Below the pieces are notes generated by a model. The model saw only the letters and a program-made list of their open reading frames with translations. It made no database searches and was not told the DNA's origin. The translations under genes were made by a program, and so were the position numbers. This document shows, piece after piece, positions 9,407 to 17,915 of a DNA stretch of 64,000 nucleotides. The stretch spans positions 851,149 to 915,148 of the forward strand of contig NZ_BMGT01000003.1 in NCBI RefSeq assembly GCF_014640335.1, in the 5' to 3' direction. Source of the DNA: Edaphobacter dinghuensis. Lineage in GTDB: Bacteria > Acidobacteriota > Terriglobia > Terriglobales > Acidobacteriaceae. Position 1 is the stretch's first letter. Every line of letters starts with the position of its first letter.

Positions 9407-10114
9407 CTAATGACAAGCCTCTGCATATCGATCCTGCAGCAGGTCCAGGGCTCCGGCAATCGACGTTACGATCACGATGCCTTCGTCTTCCGAACTCTCG
9501 CGCAGGTACAGCCGTGCTCTTCCCATCCACGACATCAACCGTGAAGACTCTTTATTCTCCAGGCCCTTTGCATCAAAAAACGGCATATAGAAGGGATGGG
9601 CGCGAAATGCCGGTTCCTGAATGGTCGGCAGCCAAAGCTCTCGCTGTTCGGCAAGATAAACCTGGATTGGCGCGTCGAGCAGGCAATAGAGCACTGTACC
9701 GCTCCCGCACAACAGACGAATCGCAGACTTCGCCGCCACAGCTCCGCCTGCCAGATGAAACGCCGTCTCGTGTTTCAACTTCACCGGGTCGTTCCATCTT
9801 CGCTTCCTGAAGTCGTCTGCACGCAGCATCCTTGGAGGCTCTCCATCCGGGCGAATTCCCAGGCCGATGTCGGGCATCCACTTTGCTCCGTGACTGACGA
9901 GCAGATCAACCGCACCGTTCCGATGCAGTTCCGCCCCTTGCAGCCACATCGCATGCTCCAGACTCATCGCTTCAGCCAGCTCCTGTAGCCAGGGCAGCAG
10001 CACCTTGGACAATCTCTCGCCCGCCTCCGCATCCAGCGGAAGCTTTTCAGTCTTCAATACGGCTGCTTCAAAAGGAGGCTCAATCGAAATACGCTCCAGC
10101 AGAACATGCTTCAC
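9407..10114 (-). CDS. Uncharacterised cytoplasmic protein, fourth gene of the spike-like cassette
   Basis: About 235 residues, family not recognised. No signal peptide or membrane segment; mixed alpha/beta composition with many Trp, Arg and His, including ELHRNGAVDLLVSHGAKWMPD and FRKRRWNDPVKLKHETAFHLAGGA. The GTG at 10114 overlaps the stop of the preceding gene as GTGA. I prefer it to a GTG 24 bases further upstream, which lies deeper inside that gene. The coupling implies fixed stoichiometry or joint function with the 302-residue protein. Alternatives include a chaperone/adaptor or an immunity-type protein; neither is shown by sequence. Confidence 0.75.
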   Translation of the reverse strand: MKHVLLERISIEPPFEAAVLKTEKLPLDAEAGERLSKVLLPWLQELAEAMSLEHAMWLQGAELHRNGAVDLLVSHGAKWMPDIGLGIRPDGEPPRMLRADDFRKRRWNDPVKLKHETAFHLAGGAVAAKSAIRLLCGSGTVLYCLLDAPIQVYLAEQRELWLPTIQEPAFRAHPFYMPFFDAKGLENKESSRLMSWMGRARLYLRESSEDEGIVIVTSIAGALDLLQDRYAEACH

Positions 10115-11019
10115 TGCGCTTTCTCCCACAAGGGCCACTCAAGTCCCTCGTTTTTCAGGGCGAGCAAGACCCCGCGCAATACCTCGTCGAAGAACGGATC
10201 CTTGAACGCCATCAACACGCCGGCGTCTTTCGGACTCTCAAGCAGGTAACCCTCGAACAACTCAAACCACTTTGCCCGAGTCTCCGCATTCGCTTCGAGA
10301 AAGTGCTTTGCCTGCAGATAAGGCAGAACGAAAGGAATGCCTTCATACGCCGCATCCTGCCGAAGCGCCTCGCCAAATATCGTCTTGCTCTTTTCCAGAA
10401 ACCCATCCTGCAACGAGTACAGCTCCTGCGCCAGCGCGGCCATATCGTTTCCGCTCTCGGCAAAATAGGTCTGCGCCGCTTCGGGCATATCAAACTCAGG
10501 AGGCTCCGTCACCGGATCGGGCTTTAACCAAAGCAAAAGCATGCCGCCTAGCCCAAAGAAATCCTGCCGCTGCCGCTCGTCCTGCTTATTCAGAAACCAG
10601 TACGTGTAATCGCCAACCCAATCCTCAAGCTTGAATCCACCGTCTTTGATTGACTGTTCAATATCCTCAGCCGTCGGCGGAGCGACCAGCCCGCCATCGG
10701 GCGGAATGGCAAAGCCCGCCAAAGGCTTGTACTCGCGGCTGGTCTGCAGAAAGCGTTCCGTCTCGTTCCGGGCAATCGTCTTGAAGCCGAGAAAGTTCTC
10801 CTGGCGCATGCCGCGCTCCGCCATCGCAGCTTTGAGCTTCGTCACAAACACAAGGAACCATTGCCGAACACGGAACGGCATCGGCAGCGGAAAGCCGCCG
10901 ATCCAGTACACCGAGACATCTTCAATCGTGTTCGCTCTATGAAACGGCGCGATCTCCATCGACTCCAGACGCACCCGTCGAACGATCTCTTTCTCAGCAA
11001 CTTCTTCCTGCTCTGCCAT
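10111..11019 (-). CDS. Uncharacterised soluble protein, third gene of the spike-like cassette
   Basis: 302 residues, no recognised family. No signal peptide or transmembrane helix. The sequence is rich in aromatic residues, with segments such as VSVYWIGGFPLPMPFRVRQWFL and a long acidic helical C-terminal half (DMAALAQELYSLQDGFLEKSK). It starts with an ATG that shares one base with the stop of the membrane protein upstream (TGATG), and its own stop overlaps the next gene's start. It is therefore the middle of a tightly coupled set. Role unknown; an adaptor, toxin or immunity function are all open. Confidence 0.75.
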   Translation of the reverse strand: MAEQEEVAEKEIVRRVRLESMEIAPFHRANTIEDVSVYWIGGFPLPMPFRVRQWFLVFVTKLKAAMAERGMRQENFLGFKTIARNETERFLQTSREYKPLAGFAIPPDGGLVAPPTAEDIEQSIKDGGFKLEDWVGDYTYWFLNKQDERQRQDFFGLGGMLLLWLKPDPVTEPPEFDMPEAAQTYFAESGNDMAALAQELYSLQDGFLEKSKTIFGEALRQDAAYEGIPFVLPYLQAKHFLEANAETRAKWFELFEGYLLESPKDAGVLMAFKDPFFDEVLRGVLLALKNEGLEWPLWEKAQ

Positions 11020-11549
11020 CAGTTTTCTCCGCGCAGAAAGTGCTTCACCGCGGCCGCCGCTTCGCTTTGCCCACCCTGATCGGTAAACGACCCCAGCCCA
11101 AGCCGCTGCCCATCGCGAAGTACAAGCACAAACCTGTTGCCGCCGGTATCGGTCTCGATGGTCGCGTCCTCAATATCGCTGAGCTGTCCTGTATCTCGAA
11201 AAGACATAAAGAACGGGCGCCCATGGTCCATCACATACGTGCCGGTCCCTCGATCCAGCGTCAGACTTGCCCCCTGCAAGATGAACCACGACGCATACCC
11301 GGCCCCCAGCAGAAGCAGCAGACCCACAACCGGCACCGCCCAGCCTCGGGACAGATCGCGTTGCGAATACGTCTTGCCTTCAAACTGCACTGACCCCGCG
11401 TTCGACCGCGTACGCGCAGCCAGGCTTCCCCCCAGTACGAACAAACCAATCACCGCAACCACGATGAAAAAAGCCGCAAACAGATACGAAGGCGGATCTT
11501 TAATCACGAGTTGCGTGCTGCTTACCTGCAAAATTCGGAAACCTGGCAT
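11019..11549 (-). CDS. Two-TM membrane protein, second gene of the spike-like cassette
   Basis: 176 residues. One transmembrane helix near residues 24-44 (LFAAFFIVVAVIGLFVLGG), a short loop, a second near 71-91 (AVPVVGLLLLLGAGYASWFI), then a C-terminal beta-rich domain of about 80 residues ending in a helix (AAAAVKHFLRGEN). The layout resembles small bacterial PH-like membrane proteins, but I cannot claim homology. It starts 9 bp after the spike-like gene and its stop shares a base with the following start. A membrane partner in a coupled cassette could anchor or protect; that is inference. Confidence 0.75.
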   Translation of the reverse strand: MPGFRILQVSSTQLVIKDPPSYLFAAFFIVVAVIGLFVLGGSLAARTRSNAGSVQFEGKTYSQRDLSRGWAVPVVGLLLLLGAGYASWFILQGASLTLDRGTGTYVMDHGRPFFMSFRDTGQLSDIEDATIETDTGGNRFVLVLRDGQRLGLGSFTDQGGQSEAAAAVKHFLRGEN

Positions 11550-11558
11550 CGAGGACCT

Positions 11559-12293
11559 TTATGCGAATGGACTGTCGGCGTTAGCGGCAATGCCGGCATT
11601 GCCATCGAACATGATGATCTTTGCGTACATTGCTGCAAGAAGAACCGCCGTCGCAGTCGTCTTGGCAACAAAAGCCTGAAACTTCGTATCCATCGCGGCT
11701 GAAGTCGACTTCAACACCACGGCCTTGGCCGCGAGCACACCCAGCTCGCCCTTGAACGTGGCGTGCACAAGCGCAGGCCCCGGAACAATCTCCATCTTTA
11801 TGCCCAGCATCGTGAAGTACCACAGGCTGAACTTCGTGTGCTTCTCGAAGTACTGCAATACGCTGCTCTGTACATCGTGCTGCGTCGTCGGCTGGTGCTT
11901 CTGCTCCGGCTGATGGTGGTCTTCCGTCCGCGTATGCACAAACGTATCGTTCCGCGGAGCCACATTCGTATGATTATGCACGCCGATGTGCTTCGCGTTC
12001 GTCGTTCCGATAATGGTGTGCTGGTGGTTTTGCAGGACGGTCTCAGTCCGGTTGCCATGCACCGTCAGCCGGTAGTCGTCGAAGATATTTTCCGTATAGT
12101 TGCCATGGATCTGGTCCCACTGGTCTCCATGAATCAACGACACACTCTTCCCGGTCGTCTCGCTCAGCGCCGACAGGCTCGTCATCGCCCCAAGATTGAG
12201 AGCACCGAACGATGGAAGCTGGCTATCCTTTGCATGAGCATTGGCTCGTGTCGTTGTGCGAACGTCTCCGTCGAACACCCCCATCAGTCCCAT
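11559..12293 (-). CDS. Protein with gp5/VgrG-tip-like octapeptide beta-helix repeats
   Basis: 244 residues. Residues about 52-95 form successive eight-residue units with a hydrophobic pair and G/D/N at fixed places: IHGDQWDQ, IHGNYTEN, IFDDYRLT, VHGNRTET, VLQNHQHT, then IIGTTNAK. This VxGxxxxx-type period is characteristic of the C-terminal beta-helix needle of phage gp5 and T6SS VgrG. The hub domains of VgrG are absent. A His/Gln-rich linker (about 96-145) and an Ala-rich hydrophobic C-terminus (about 175-244, possible membrane-active helices) follow. It is the first gene of the four-gene cassette. It may be a spike extension, an effector carried by a VgrG, or an unrelated beta-helix protein. 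Confidence 0.7.
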   Translation of the reverse strand: MGLMGVFDGDVRTTTRANAHAKDSQLPSFGALNLGAMTSLSALSETTGKSVSLIHGDQWDQIHGNYTENIFDDYRLTVHGNRTETVLQNHQHTIIGTTNAKHIGVHNHTNVAPRNDTFVHTRTEDHHQPEQKHQPTTQHDVQSSVLQYFEKHTKFSLWYFTMLGIKMEIVPGPALVHATFKGELGVLAAKAVVLKSTSAAMDTKFQAFVAKTTATAVLLAAMYAKIIMFDGNAGIAANADSPFA

Positions 12294-12508
12294 CCCGGTT
12301 CAACCAGATTTAGTTGCTGGGCGGAAGTATAGTAACTGTTGATGAACAAGGTGTTACACCTCGCAAAACAATGCAGCATCGACATTAGGAGTGAACCCGA
12401 AGCCCGCAGGCCAGACACCTCGTGGACCGGAGTCGAAGGACCTGCACAGCAGCACGATCTCTTCGCTTCGAATTCATTGACATCCCTCTAACTGATACAG
12501 ATAGAAAT

Positions 12509-14155
12509 TTAGGACTTATGGAGACGGTACATTGCGACACCGTGTGCGGGAATCTCTGCTTGGAAGCTGTCTGGAAATGCGCCCAGGTCTTTGTGGAGCC
12601 AGAGATCGCGGACCGTATAGCGGCCCTGTAAAGCGAGTTGCTGCGCGGTCAGGGTTGCGGAGACGGAGCTGCTGCCCGTGTTGAAGACCGCGATTGCAAT
12701 ATCGCCCGATTGGAGAGGCTTGCTCCAGACCCGGATGCCTTCCTCCTGGTATAGCTCCTTGCCGCCTGCGCCGAGCGAGTCCTGATCGACTGCAATGACC
12801 TCCCGATTGGTCAAAATGTCGTGAATCTCCGGACTCATCGCACGCAGATCATTGCCGGCGATTAGTGGAGCGGCAATCATCGCCCATAGCGAAAAGTGGG
12901 TGCGATATTCCTCATTCGACATGCGCCCGTTGCCAACTTCGAGCATGTCAGGATCGTTCCAGTGTCCGGGACCGGCGGAGGAGGCGAGGACACTCTGCGC
13001 AAAGCCGATGGTCGTCATCGATTCATAGTTATCGCGAATGTCGCCTGTGGTGCGCCACAAATTGCCTCCGACCTGCGGCCCCCATTGCTCAACATGAGCG
13101 CGCCCGTACTGGCACAGGGCATAGACGATAGGGCGGCCAGTGGCTTGCAGCGCTTCCCCCATCTTTTGATATGCGGCCTGCATGTCGGCGTCTTTCCATA
13201 CTCGCGAGGCGCTGCACCAGTCGTACTTCAGGTAATCCATGCCCCACGCGGCGTACATCTGCGCGTCCTGAGACTCGTGACCGTAGCTCCCTTCAAAGCC
13301 GCCGCAAGTGCGCGGGCCGGGTGAAGAATAGATTCCGATCTTCAATCCCTTGCTATGCACATAGTCGGCGAGCGCCTTCATGTTTGGGAAGTTCGGATTC
13401 GGCTGCAAAACCCCGGTCGCATCCCGCTTGCCCTGCCAGCCATCGTCGATAATGACGTACTGATAACCGGCGTCTTTCATGCCGGAAGACACCATAGCGT
13501 CGGCAATGCCGCGTACCGTAGCGTCGTCGATCTTTGTCCGAAACTTGTTCCAACTGTTCCAGCCCATGGGTGGCGTCTTGGCCAGGCTGTTATAGGGGAC
13601 AGGATGCAATGCGGGTAGATCGATCTTAGGAAGCGTGGCGTAGTCCACCGCAGGAGCACGATAGGAGGGTGTCGGTGTGCCGCGCACTGCGGTCACCTCG
13701 CCGATATGAAACGCTGGGCGTGGGGGTCCGCCTGCGGCTCCGGACGTTCCGGCATCCGGCGGCGGCCCGGGCATGGCAGGCGTCAGTATCAGGCTGTCAC
13801 CAACAATCCTGCCGCTTACCTCGCGCTTCGACAGCGTGCCGAAGGACTCCAACTCGACGGTGAAGTGGAAGGTATCGCCGGTCACCGAGCCGTCAACAAT
13901 CGGCGAATCGCCGAACGGCAGAGATTGCTGACCGGTGATATGGCCATCATGAACCTTCAATACGTAGACGATCTCAAGCTGCCCCATCGGCATCTCGGCC
14001 TTTGCTACCCAGGTGCCGGAGATGTCCTTCGTAGCAGCCGCCTTGGAGCTTGCTTCGGCGGCAGAATCCTGACGAGCGAGCGGTACTTCAGCAGGGGCGA
14101 TACGAAGAAATCCGCTGGTGACGAGCAGAGCGGCACACAGGTAGCGAAGGTACAT
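12509..14155 (-). CDS. Secreted alpha-galactosidase, GH27
   Basis: Retaining glycoside hydrolase that releases terminal alpha-galactose from plant oligo- and polysaccharides. 548 residues from the ATG at 14155, chosen because a strong ggaggaag lies just before it and it opens a signal peptide (about 1-23). A beta-rich N-terminal region of about 150 residues precedes the (beta/alpha)8 domain, which starts at MGWNSWN (197-203). The nucleophile is D312 in YLKYDWC, the acid/base D372 in TTGDIRD; the NDPDML motif is at 400-405. A C-terminal beta-sandwich closes the protein. It is likely exported to the periplasm or outside and is single-gene transcribed. Confidence 0.95.
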   Translation of the reverse strand: MYLRYLCAALLVTSGFLRIAPAEVPLARQDSAAEASSKAAATKDISGTWVAKAEMPMGQLEIVYVLKVHDGHITGQQSLPFGDSPIVDGSVTGDTFHFTVELESFGTLSKREVSGRIVGDSLILTPAMPGPPPDAGTSGAAGGPPRPAFHIGEVTAVRGTPTPSYRAPAVDYATLPKIDLPALHPVPYNSLAKTPPMGWNSWNKFRTKIDDATVRGIADAMVSSGMKDAGYQYVIIDDGWQGKRDATGVLQPNPNFPNMKALADYVHSKGLKIGIYSSPGPRTCGGFEGSYGHESQDAQMYAAWGMDYLKYDWCSASRVWKDADMQAAYQKMGEALQATGRPIVYALCQYGRAHVEQWGPQVGGNLWRTTGDIRDNYESMTTIGFAQSVLASSAGPGHWNDPDMLEVGNGRMSNEEYRTHFSLWAMIAAPLIAGNDLRAMSPEIHDILTNREVIAVDQDSLGAGGKELYQEEGIRVWSKPLQSGDIAIAVFNTGSSSVSATLTAQQLALQGRYTVRDLWLHKDLGAFPDSFQAEIPAHGVAMYRLHKS

Positions 14156-14345
14156 GACTTCCTCCCGGCGAATGAGGCTTCCAGTTCTCGCGATTCCACG
14201 ACATGCAAAGCGGAACCGCGGTGACGGAACGAGAATATTCGCTTGGGAAAGATCCGAACGTAACAATTTGTCACAACTGCAATTGATCTCACCAATAAGA
14301 ATCAGGACTCATCAATGTGCTTTCGGAAAGTGAGAGGTGCCTGCA

Positions 14346-15134
14346 TTATTTCTGGGCGGTATCGTTTATGGGTGGGAGGGAAGTGAGGTAACGGACGAGG
14401 GTGTCCAGGTCGTCTCCGGCGATTCTTCCGCCGTAGGAGGGCATGGGGTTGGTGTCGATGGTTGTGAACAGGGTGAGGTCGGACTTGGAGTAGGTGGCGG
14501 TCTTTCCTGAGGTGTCCCTGACCTGCACGTTTTGGTCGTCCTGGCTGAGAATGCGGCCGGTCACTGTTTTGCCATCGGCGGTGCTCAGGCGGACGAGTTC
14601 GTTGGCGGGGTCGAGGGTTGGCTTTGGCGTGACGATGGCCGCTCGGATCTGGTCGGGGGTGCGGCGCGAGCCTACGCCGTTCAGGGCTGGGCCGGTGTAG
14701 CCGCCCTGGTCGCCGATGCGATGGCAGGAGAGGCACTCGCTCTGGGTAATTAAGCTCTTGGCTTGCTCGATCTCAGAGGCGGTGAGCGGGGTGGCTGCGC
14801 CTGAGGTTGAAGGAGTTGCAGAGGGGGCTGGCGTGGCTGGGGCGGATCGATCGGTCGCGAAGTTTGTGGCGAGGTAGAGGTAGGCGTTGTCGATGTCCTG
14901 CTTGGTGCCGTCGGCGCCGCGGGCGGCCATGTCGTCGACGGATTTTCTCCACTCGGCCTTGGTCTTTTTGGCAACGGTGACCATGTCGGCGCGATGGCAG
15001 GCGGTGCAGTTGTGGATGAACTCTGCCTTGCCTTTGCCGTCGGGGAGGTTTTGGCCTAAGGCTGTATTGGATAGGCAAAGGCCGCACAGTAAGGCGCACA
15101 TCGCCCCGAACACTAATTTGAATTTCCGGTTCAT
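14346..15134 (-). CDS. Secreted dihaem c-type cytochrome
   Basis: 262 residues. Signal peptide about 1-27 (ends NTALG). Two haem-binding CxxCH motifs: C43-TA-C46-H47 and C134-LS-C137-H138, in two cytochrome-c domains joined by a Pro/Ala/Thr/Ser linker (about 97-118). The second domain contains a beta-rich insert (LSTADGKTVTGRILSQDDQN), as in cytochrome domains fused to PQQ-type or sorbosone dehydrogenases; a likely axial Met is in NPMPSYGG. It lies 133 bp downstream of the PQQ-type sugar dehydrogenase on the same strand, which makes it a plausible electron acceptor for that enzyme. Confidence 0.92.
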   Translation of the reverse strand: MNRKFKLVFGAMCALLCGLCLSNTALGQNLPDGKGKAEFIHNCTACHRADMVTVAKKTKAEWRKSVDDMAARGADGTKQDIDNAYLYLATNFATDRSAPATPAPSATPSTSGAATPLTASEIEQAKSLITQSECLSCHRIGDQGGYTGPALNGVGSRRTPDQIRAAIVTPKPTLDPANELVRLSTADGKTVTGRILSQDDQNVQVRDTSGKTATYSKSDLTLFTTIDTNPMPSYGGRIAGDDLDTLVRYLTSLPPINDTAQK

Positions 15135-15225
15135 CTTGTCATCGCTCTTTGAGGGTTACGGAGGGGAGTGGGGCGGGTTCTTTTTGCTGGTTTGACCCTT
15201 GACTCTCCCGGGGGATGGATGTCTC

Positions 15226-15258
15226 CCGGTCCATCGTCTGCCTGAAACGATGGACCGG
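15226..15258 (-). terminator. Hairpin after the PQQ-type sugar dehydrogenase gene
   Basis: 12-bp perfect stem (ccggtccatcgt / acgatggaccgg) with a 9-nt loop, 9 bp past the dehydrogenase stop. No T-run follows on either strand, so it could reduce rather than stop read-through into the cytochrome gene. Confidence 0.55.
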
Positions 15259-15267
15259 AGTATTGCG

Positions 15268-16491
15268 TTATTTCTTTGGTGTGAGATGGAAGAGGCCGCC
15301 CGGCTTGGCGTCCTCGATCATCCAGAGCGAGCCGTCGGGAGCTTCCTCGATGTCGCGGACGCGGCGGTCCATGTCCCAGCGCTCGACTGCGGTTGCTCCG
15401 CCGTTGCCGTCGAAGGTGATGCGGGTGAGCGACTTCGAACCGAGGCCGCTGGCGAGGGCCGAGCCGTTCCAGCCGGAGAAGGTTGAGCCTTTGTAGAACA
15501 TGAGGTTGCCGGGAGCGATGACGGGCACCCAGTAGATGACGGGCTTGGTGAGGTCGGGGCGCGTGTCGGGGCTGGGGATGGGCACGCCGTTGTAGTTGTG
15601 TCCGTAGGAGACGAGCGGCCAGCCGTAGTTTTTACCGGGCTCGATGAGGTTGAGCTCGTCGCCGCCGCGTGGGCCGTGCTCAAGCTCCCACAACTTGCCG
15701 TCGGGGGCGAAGGCGAGGCCATAGGGGGTGCGGATTCCGCTGGCCCAGGTCTCGGATGGCGTGAGGTTGGGACCGGGGAAGGTGTAGGTTCTGATGATTG
15801 GAGCGGTCTTTGCGGTTTCGGTGTCGGATGGCGGGTCGATGACGGGCACAGTGGCTGCGCCGATCTTGCCGGCCATAGGATTGCCGGGGGCGGGCTTGCC
15901 GTCGAGCGTCAGGCGCAGGACTTTGCCGAGGGGCTGGTTGGGGTCTTGTGCGGGCGTCATGCGCTGGCGATCGCCGGAGGTTAGGTAGAGGAGCTTGCCG
16001 TCGGGAGAGAAGGCGACCGCTGCGCCGAACTGTCCGCCCTCGCCTCGCTCGCCGTCGTGCCAGATGACCTTGAGGTCTTCGAGGCTGGCGGTGTCTTTGG
16101 TGAGCTGCAGCCTGGCTCGGGCGAGTGCGAGGCTCGAACCGCCGTCACCGGGCTCGGAGTAGGTGAGATAGACGTTGTGGTCTTTTTTGTAGTGCGGGGA
16201 GAGATAGACGCCGAGCATTCCGCCCTGTCCTCTCCAGAGAACGGCGGGGGCGCCGGTAACGGGGGTCTTTGCTCCTTGCTGGGTGACCAGTTGCAGGCCG
16301 CCGGTCTTTTCGGTGATGAGCATTCGACCGTCGGGTAGGAAGGCAATCCTCCAGGGAAGGCTCAAAGTCGTTACCTGGACCACGTTGAATGGCAGGGTCG
16401 CCTCAGGCTTCTGTTCCCCTGCATTGACCTGCGCAGATGCGCCGCTCGCGGCCATGGCTAAGACTAGCCCCGCGATCGCTAAATGCTTCAT
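15268..16491 (-). CDS. Secreted PQQ-dependent sugar dehydrogenase (soluble Asd/YliI type)
   Basis: 407 residues. Signal peptide about 1-20 (SGASA). Six-bladed beta-propeller of the soluble glucose-dehydrogenase-B family. Visible family segments: SLPWRIAFLPDGRMLITEKTGG (start of blade 1), GQGGMLGVYLSPHY, GEGGQFGAAVAFSPDGKLLY, SGIRTPYGLAFAP, WELEHGPRGGDELN (metal/PQQ region) and NYGWPLVSYG. It would oxidise aldoses with PQQ in the periplasm and pass electrons to a cytochrome or quinone. PQQ synthesis genes are not in the window. The downstream dihaem cytochrome is a candidate acceptor. The upstream 306-bp region is shared with the divergent acyltransferase gene. Confidence 0.92.
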   Translation of the reverse strand: MKHLAIAGLVLAMAASGASAQVNAGEQKPEATLPFNVVQVTTLSLPWRIAFLPDGRMLITEKTGGLQLVTQQGAKTPVTGAPAVLWRGQGGMLGVYLSPHYKKDHNVYLTYSEPGDGGSSLALARARLQLTKDTASLEDLKVIWHDGERGEGGQFGAAVAFSPDGKLLYLTSGDRQRMTPAQDPNQPLGKVLRLTLDGKPAPGNPMAGKIGAATVPVIDPPSDTETAKTAPIIRTYTFPGPNLTPSETWASGIRTPYGLAFAPDGKLWELEHGPRGGDELNLIEPGKNYGWPLVSYGHNYNGVPIPSPDTRPDLTKPVIYWVPVIAPGNLMFYKGSTFSGWNGSALASGLGSKSLTRITFDGNGGATAVERWDMDRRVRDIEEAPDGSLWMIEDAKPGGLFHLTPKK

Positions 16492-16797
16492 CTCGTTCTC
16501 CCTTGGTGGATAGAGTGATTCGACATCTAAACCTTTTACGCCGTTGTTGTCGCTGTGATACTTCGATCTCTTTTAGAGTATCGCGGTTAGCAGATGCAGA
16601 TATAGAATCGACGGCGGCCACAGCGGAATAGTTTCCGAATGGTTTTCTCTGCAGGAGATAGGGCCGCAGAGTCGCTTCTATCAGAGCTAATGGCACTTCG
16701 TTGTGAAAACGCGCTTCTCCTCATTATCGACCGATTGATGAAAAGCCGGTAAATAAGGCTTTCGCTATGATCTTCAGATGACCGAGGACCGCACATC
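16492..16797 (+). other. 306-bp divergent intergenic region
   Basis: Lies between the divergent sugar dehydrogenase and acyltransferase genes and is less GC-rich than its neighbours. It must hold both promoters. I see no clear operator, RNA gene or credible small gene in it. The acyltransferase ribosome binding sequence is probably the gagg near 16783. Confidence 0.5.
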
Positions 16798-17883
16798 TTG
16801 AACATCTCAGCTTCTCCTACCCACAGGCAGCGACATCAAGGCTTAGATTTGCTACGCGTCATCGCGATTTACATGGTGATGCAGATCCACACTGGCGAGT
16901 TCGAGTACATCGCCCCAAATGGGACCGTATTGCACACGGCGGGAGCCTGGGCTGTGGGATGGACGAACTCGCTGATGCGGGTCTGCGTGCCGCTTTTCGT
17001 CATGATTAGCGGATTTTTTCTTTTCCCCGTTGGGGATGAGCGCAAATTCTTTCGGAAGCGCTTTACCCGTGTGTTGATTCCGTTTGTCGTCTGGTGTGTG
17101 GTCTATGCCTTCTATTACTACGCGCAGGGAACGGCCTCTCTTCACACCACTTTGCTCAATATCGCGAAGATCCCTGTAAATTACGGCACGGAGGTTGGCC
17201 ATCTTTGGTTTGTGTATATGCTGATGGCGATCTACCTTATCGCACCTGTGTTTTCGCCGTGGATTGTTTCGGCGAGCCGGAAGAGCATGGAGCTGTTTCT
17301 GGCGCTGTGGGGCATGACATTGTTGCTGCCCTTCATTCACCTCTACTTCTCATCGGTGTGGGGCGAGTGTTATTGGAATGCAACGCCAACTCTCTACTAC
17401 TTCTCAGGCTTCCTCGGCTATGCCGTACTCGCTGCTTATATCAAGCGGTTCTGGATGGCTCCTTCGTTGCGTGTCGATTGGCTCGCGATCGGCATGGTTG
17501 CGGTGGGTTATGCCGCTACCGCCGGAGGATTTCTCTACAGACTCGGTTACGAGCACGAAGTAAAGAGCCTCGAGCTGACGTGGAACTTCACCACGTTGAA
17601 TGTTGCGATCATGACAGCGGGACTATTTCTGCTCTTCCGAAATATTCGTACAGACCGCGAGAGCAGTCTCGTATGGCGGCTTATCGACGATCTTTCGCGC
17701 ATGAGCTATGGCATGTATCTGGCACACATCATCGTACTCAACGCGGTTCACTCGTTGATGGCACCGCTGATTGGGAATGCGTTTCTGCGTATCCCTGCGA
17801 TCGCACTTGTAACCTTCGTGATTACTTATCTTGGGGTCAAGCTGCTCTCGCTGTTGCCGAGGGGGAAATACATTGTCGGATAA
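16798..17883 (+). CDS. Integral membrane acyltransferase (acyltransferase 3 family)
   Basis: 361 residues with about ten transmembrane helices. The family signature is at the start: LDLLRVIAIYMVMQIH, with the conserved Arg and His of the first helix. RFTRVLIPFVVWCVVYA and HLWFVYMLMAIYLIAP follow, as in WecH/OafA-like enzymes that move acyl groups to sugars, peptidoglycan or lipids. The substrate cannot be read from the sequence. The start is TTG, with a gagg about 11 nt upstream; the first ATG would cut into the first helix. Stands alone, convergent with the DUF3455 gene. Confidence 0.88.
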   Translation: MNISASPTHRQRHQGLDLLRVIAIYMVMQIHTGEFEYIAPNGTVLHTAGAWAVGWTNSLMRVCVPLFVMISGFFLFPVGDERKFFRKRFTRVLIPFVVWCVVYAFYYYAQGTASLHTTLLNIAKIPVNYGTEVGHLWFVYMLMAIYLIAPVFSPWIVSASRKSMELFLALWGMTLLLPFIHLYFSSVWGECYWNATPTLYYFSGFLGYAVLAAYIKRFWMAPSLRVDWLAIGMVAVGYAATAGGFLYRLGYEHEVKSLELTWNFTTLNVAIMTAGLFLLFRNIRTDRESSLVWRLIDDLSRMSYGMYLAHIIVLNAVHSLMAPLIGNAFLRIPAIALVTFVITYLGVKLLSLLPRGKYIVG

Positions 17884-17915
17884 AGGCTGCCAAGCGAATC
17901 CTATTTACGAGAAAG

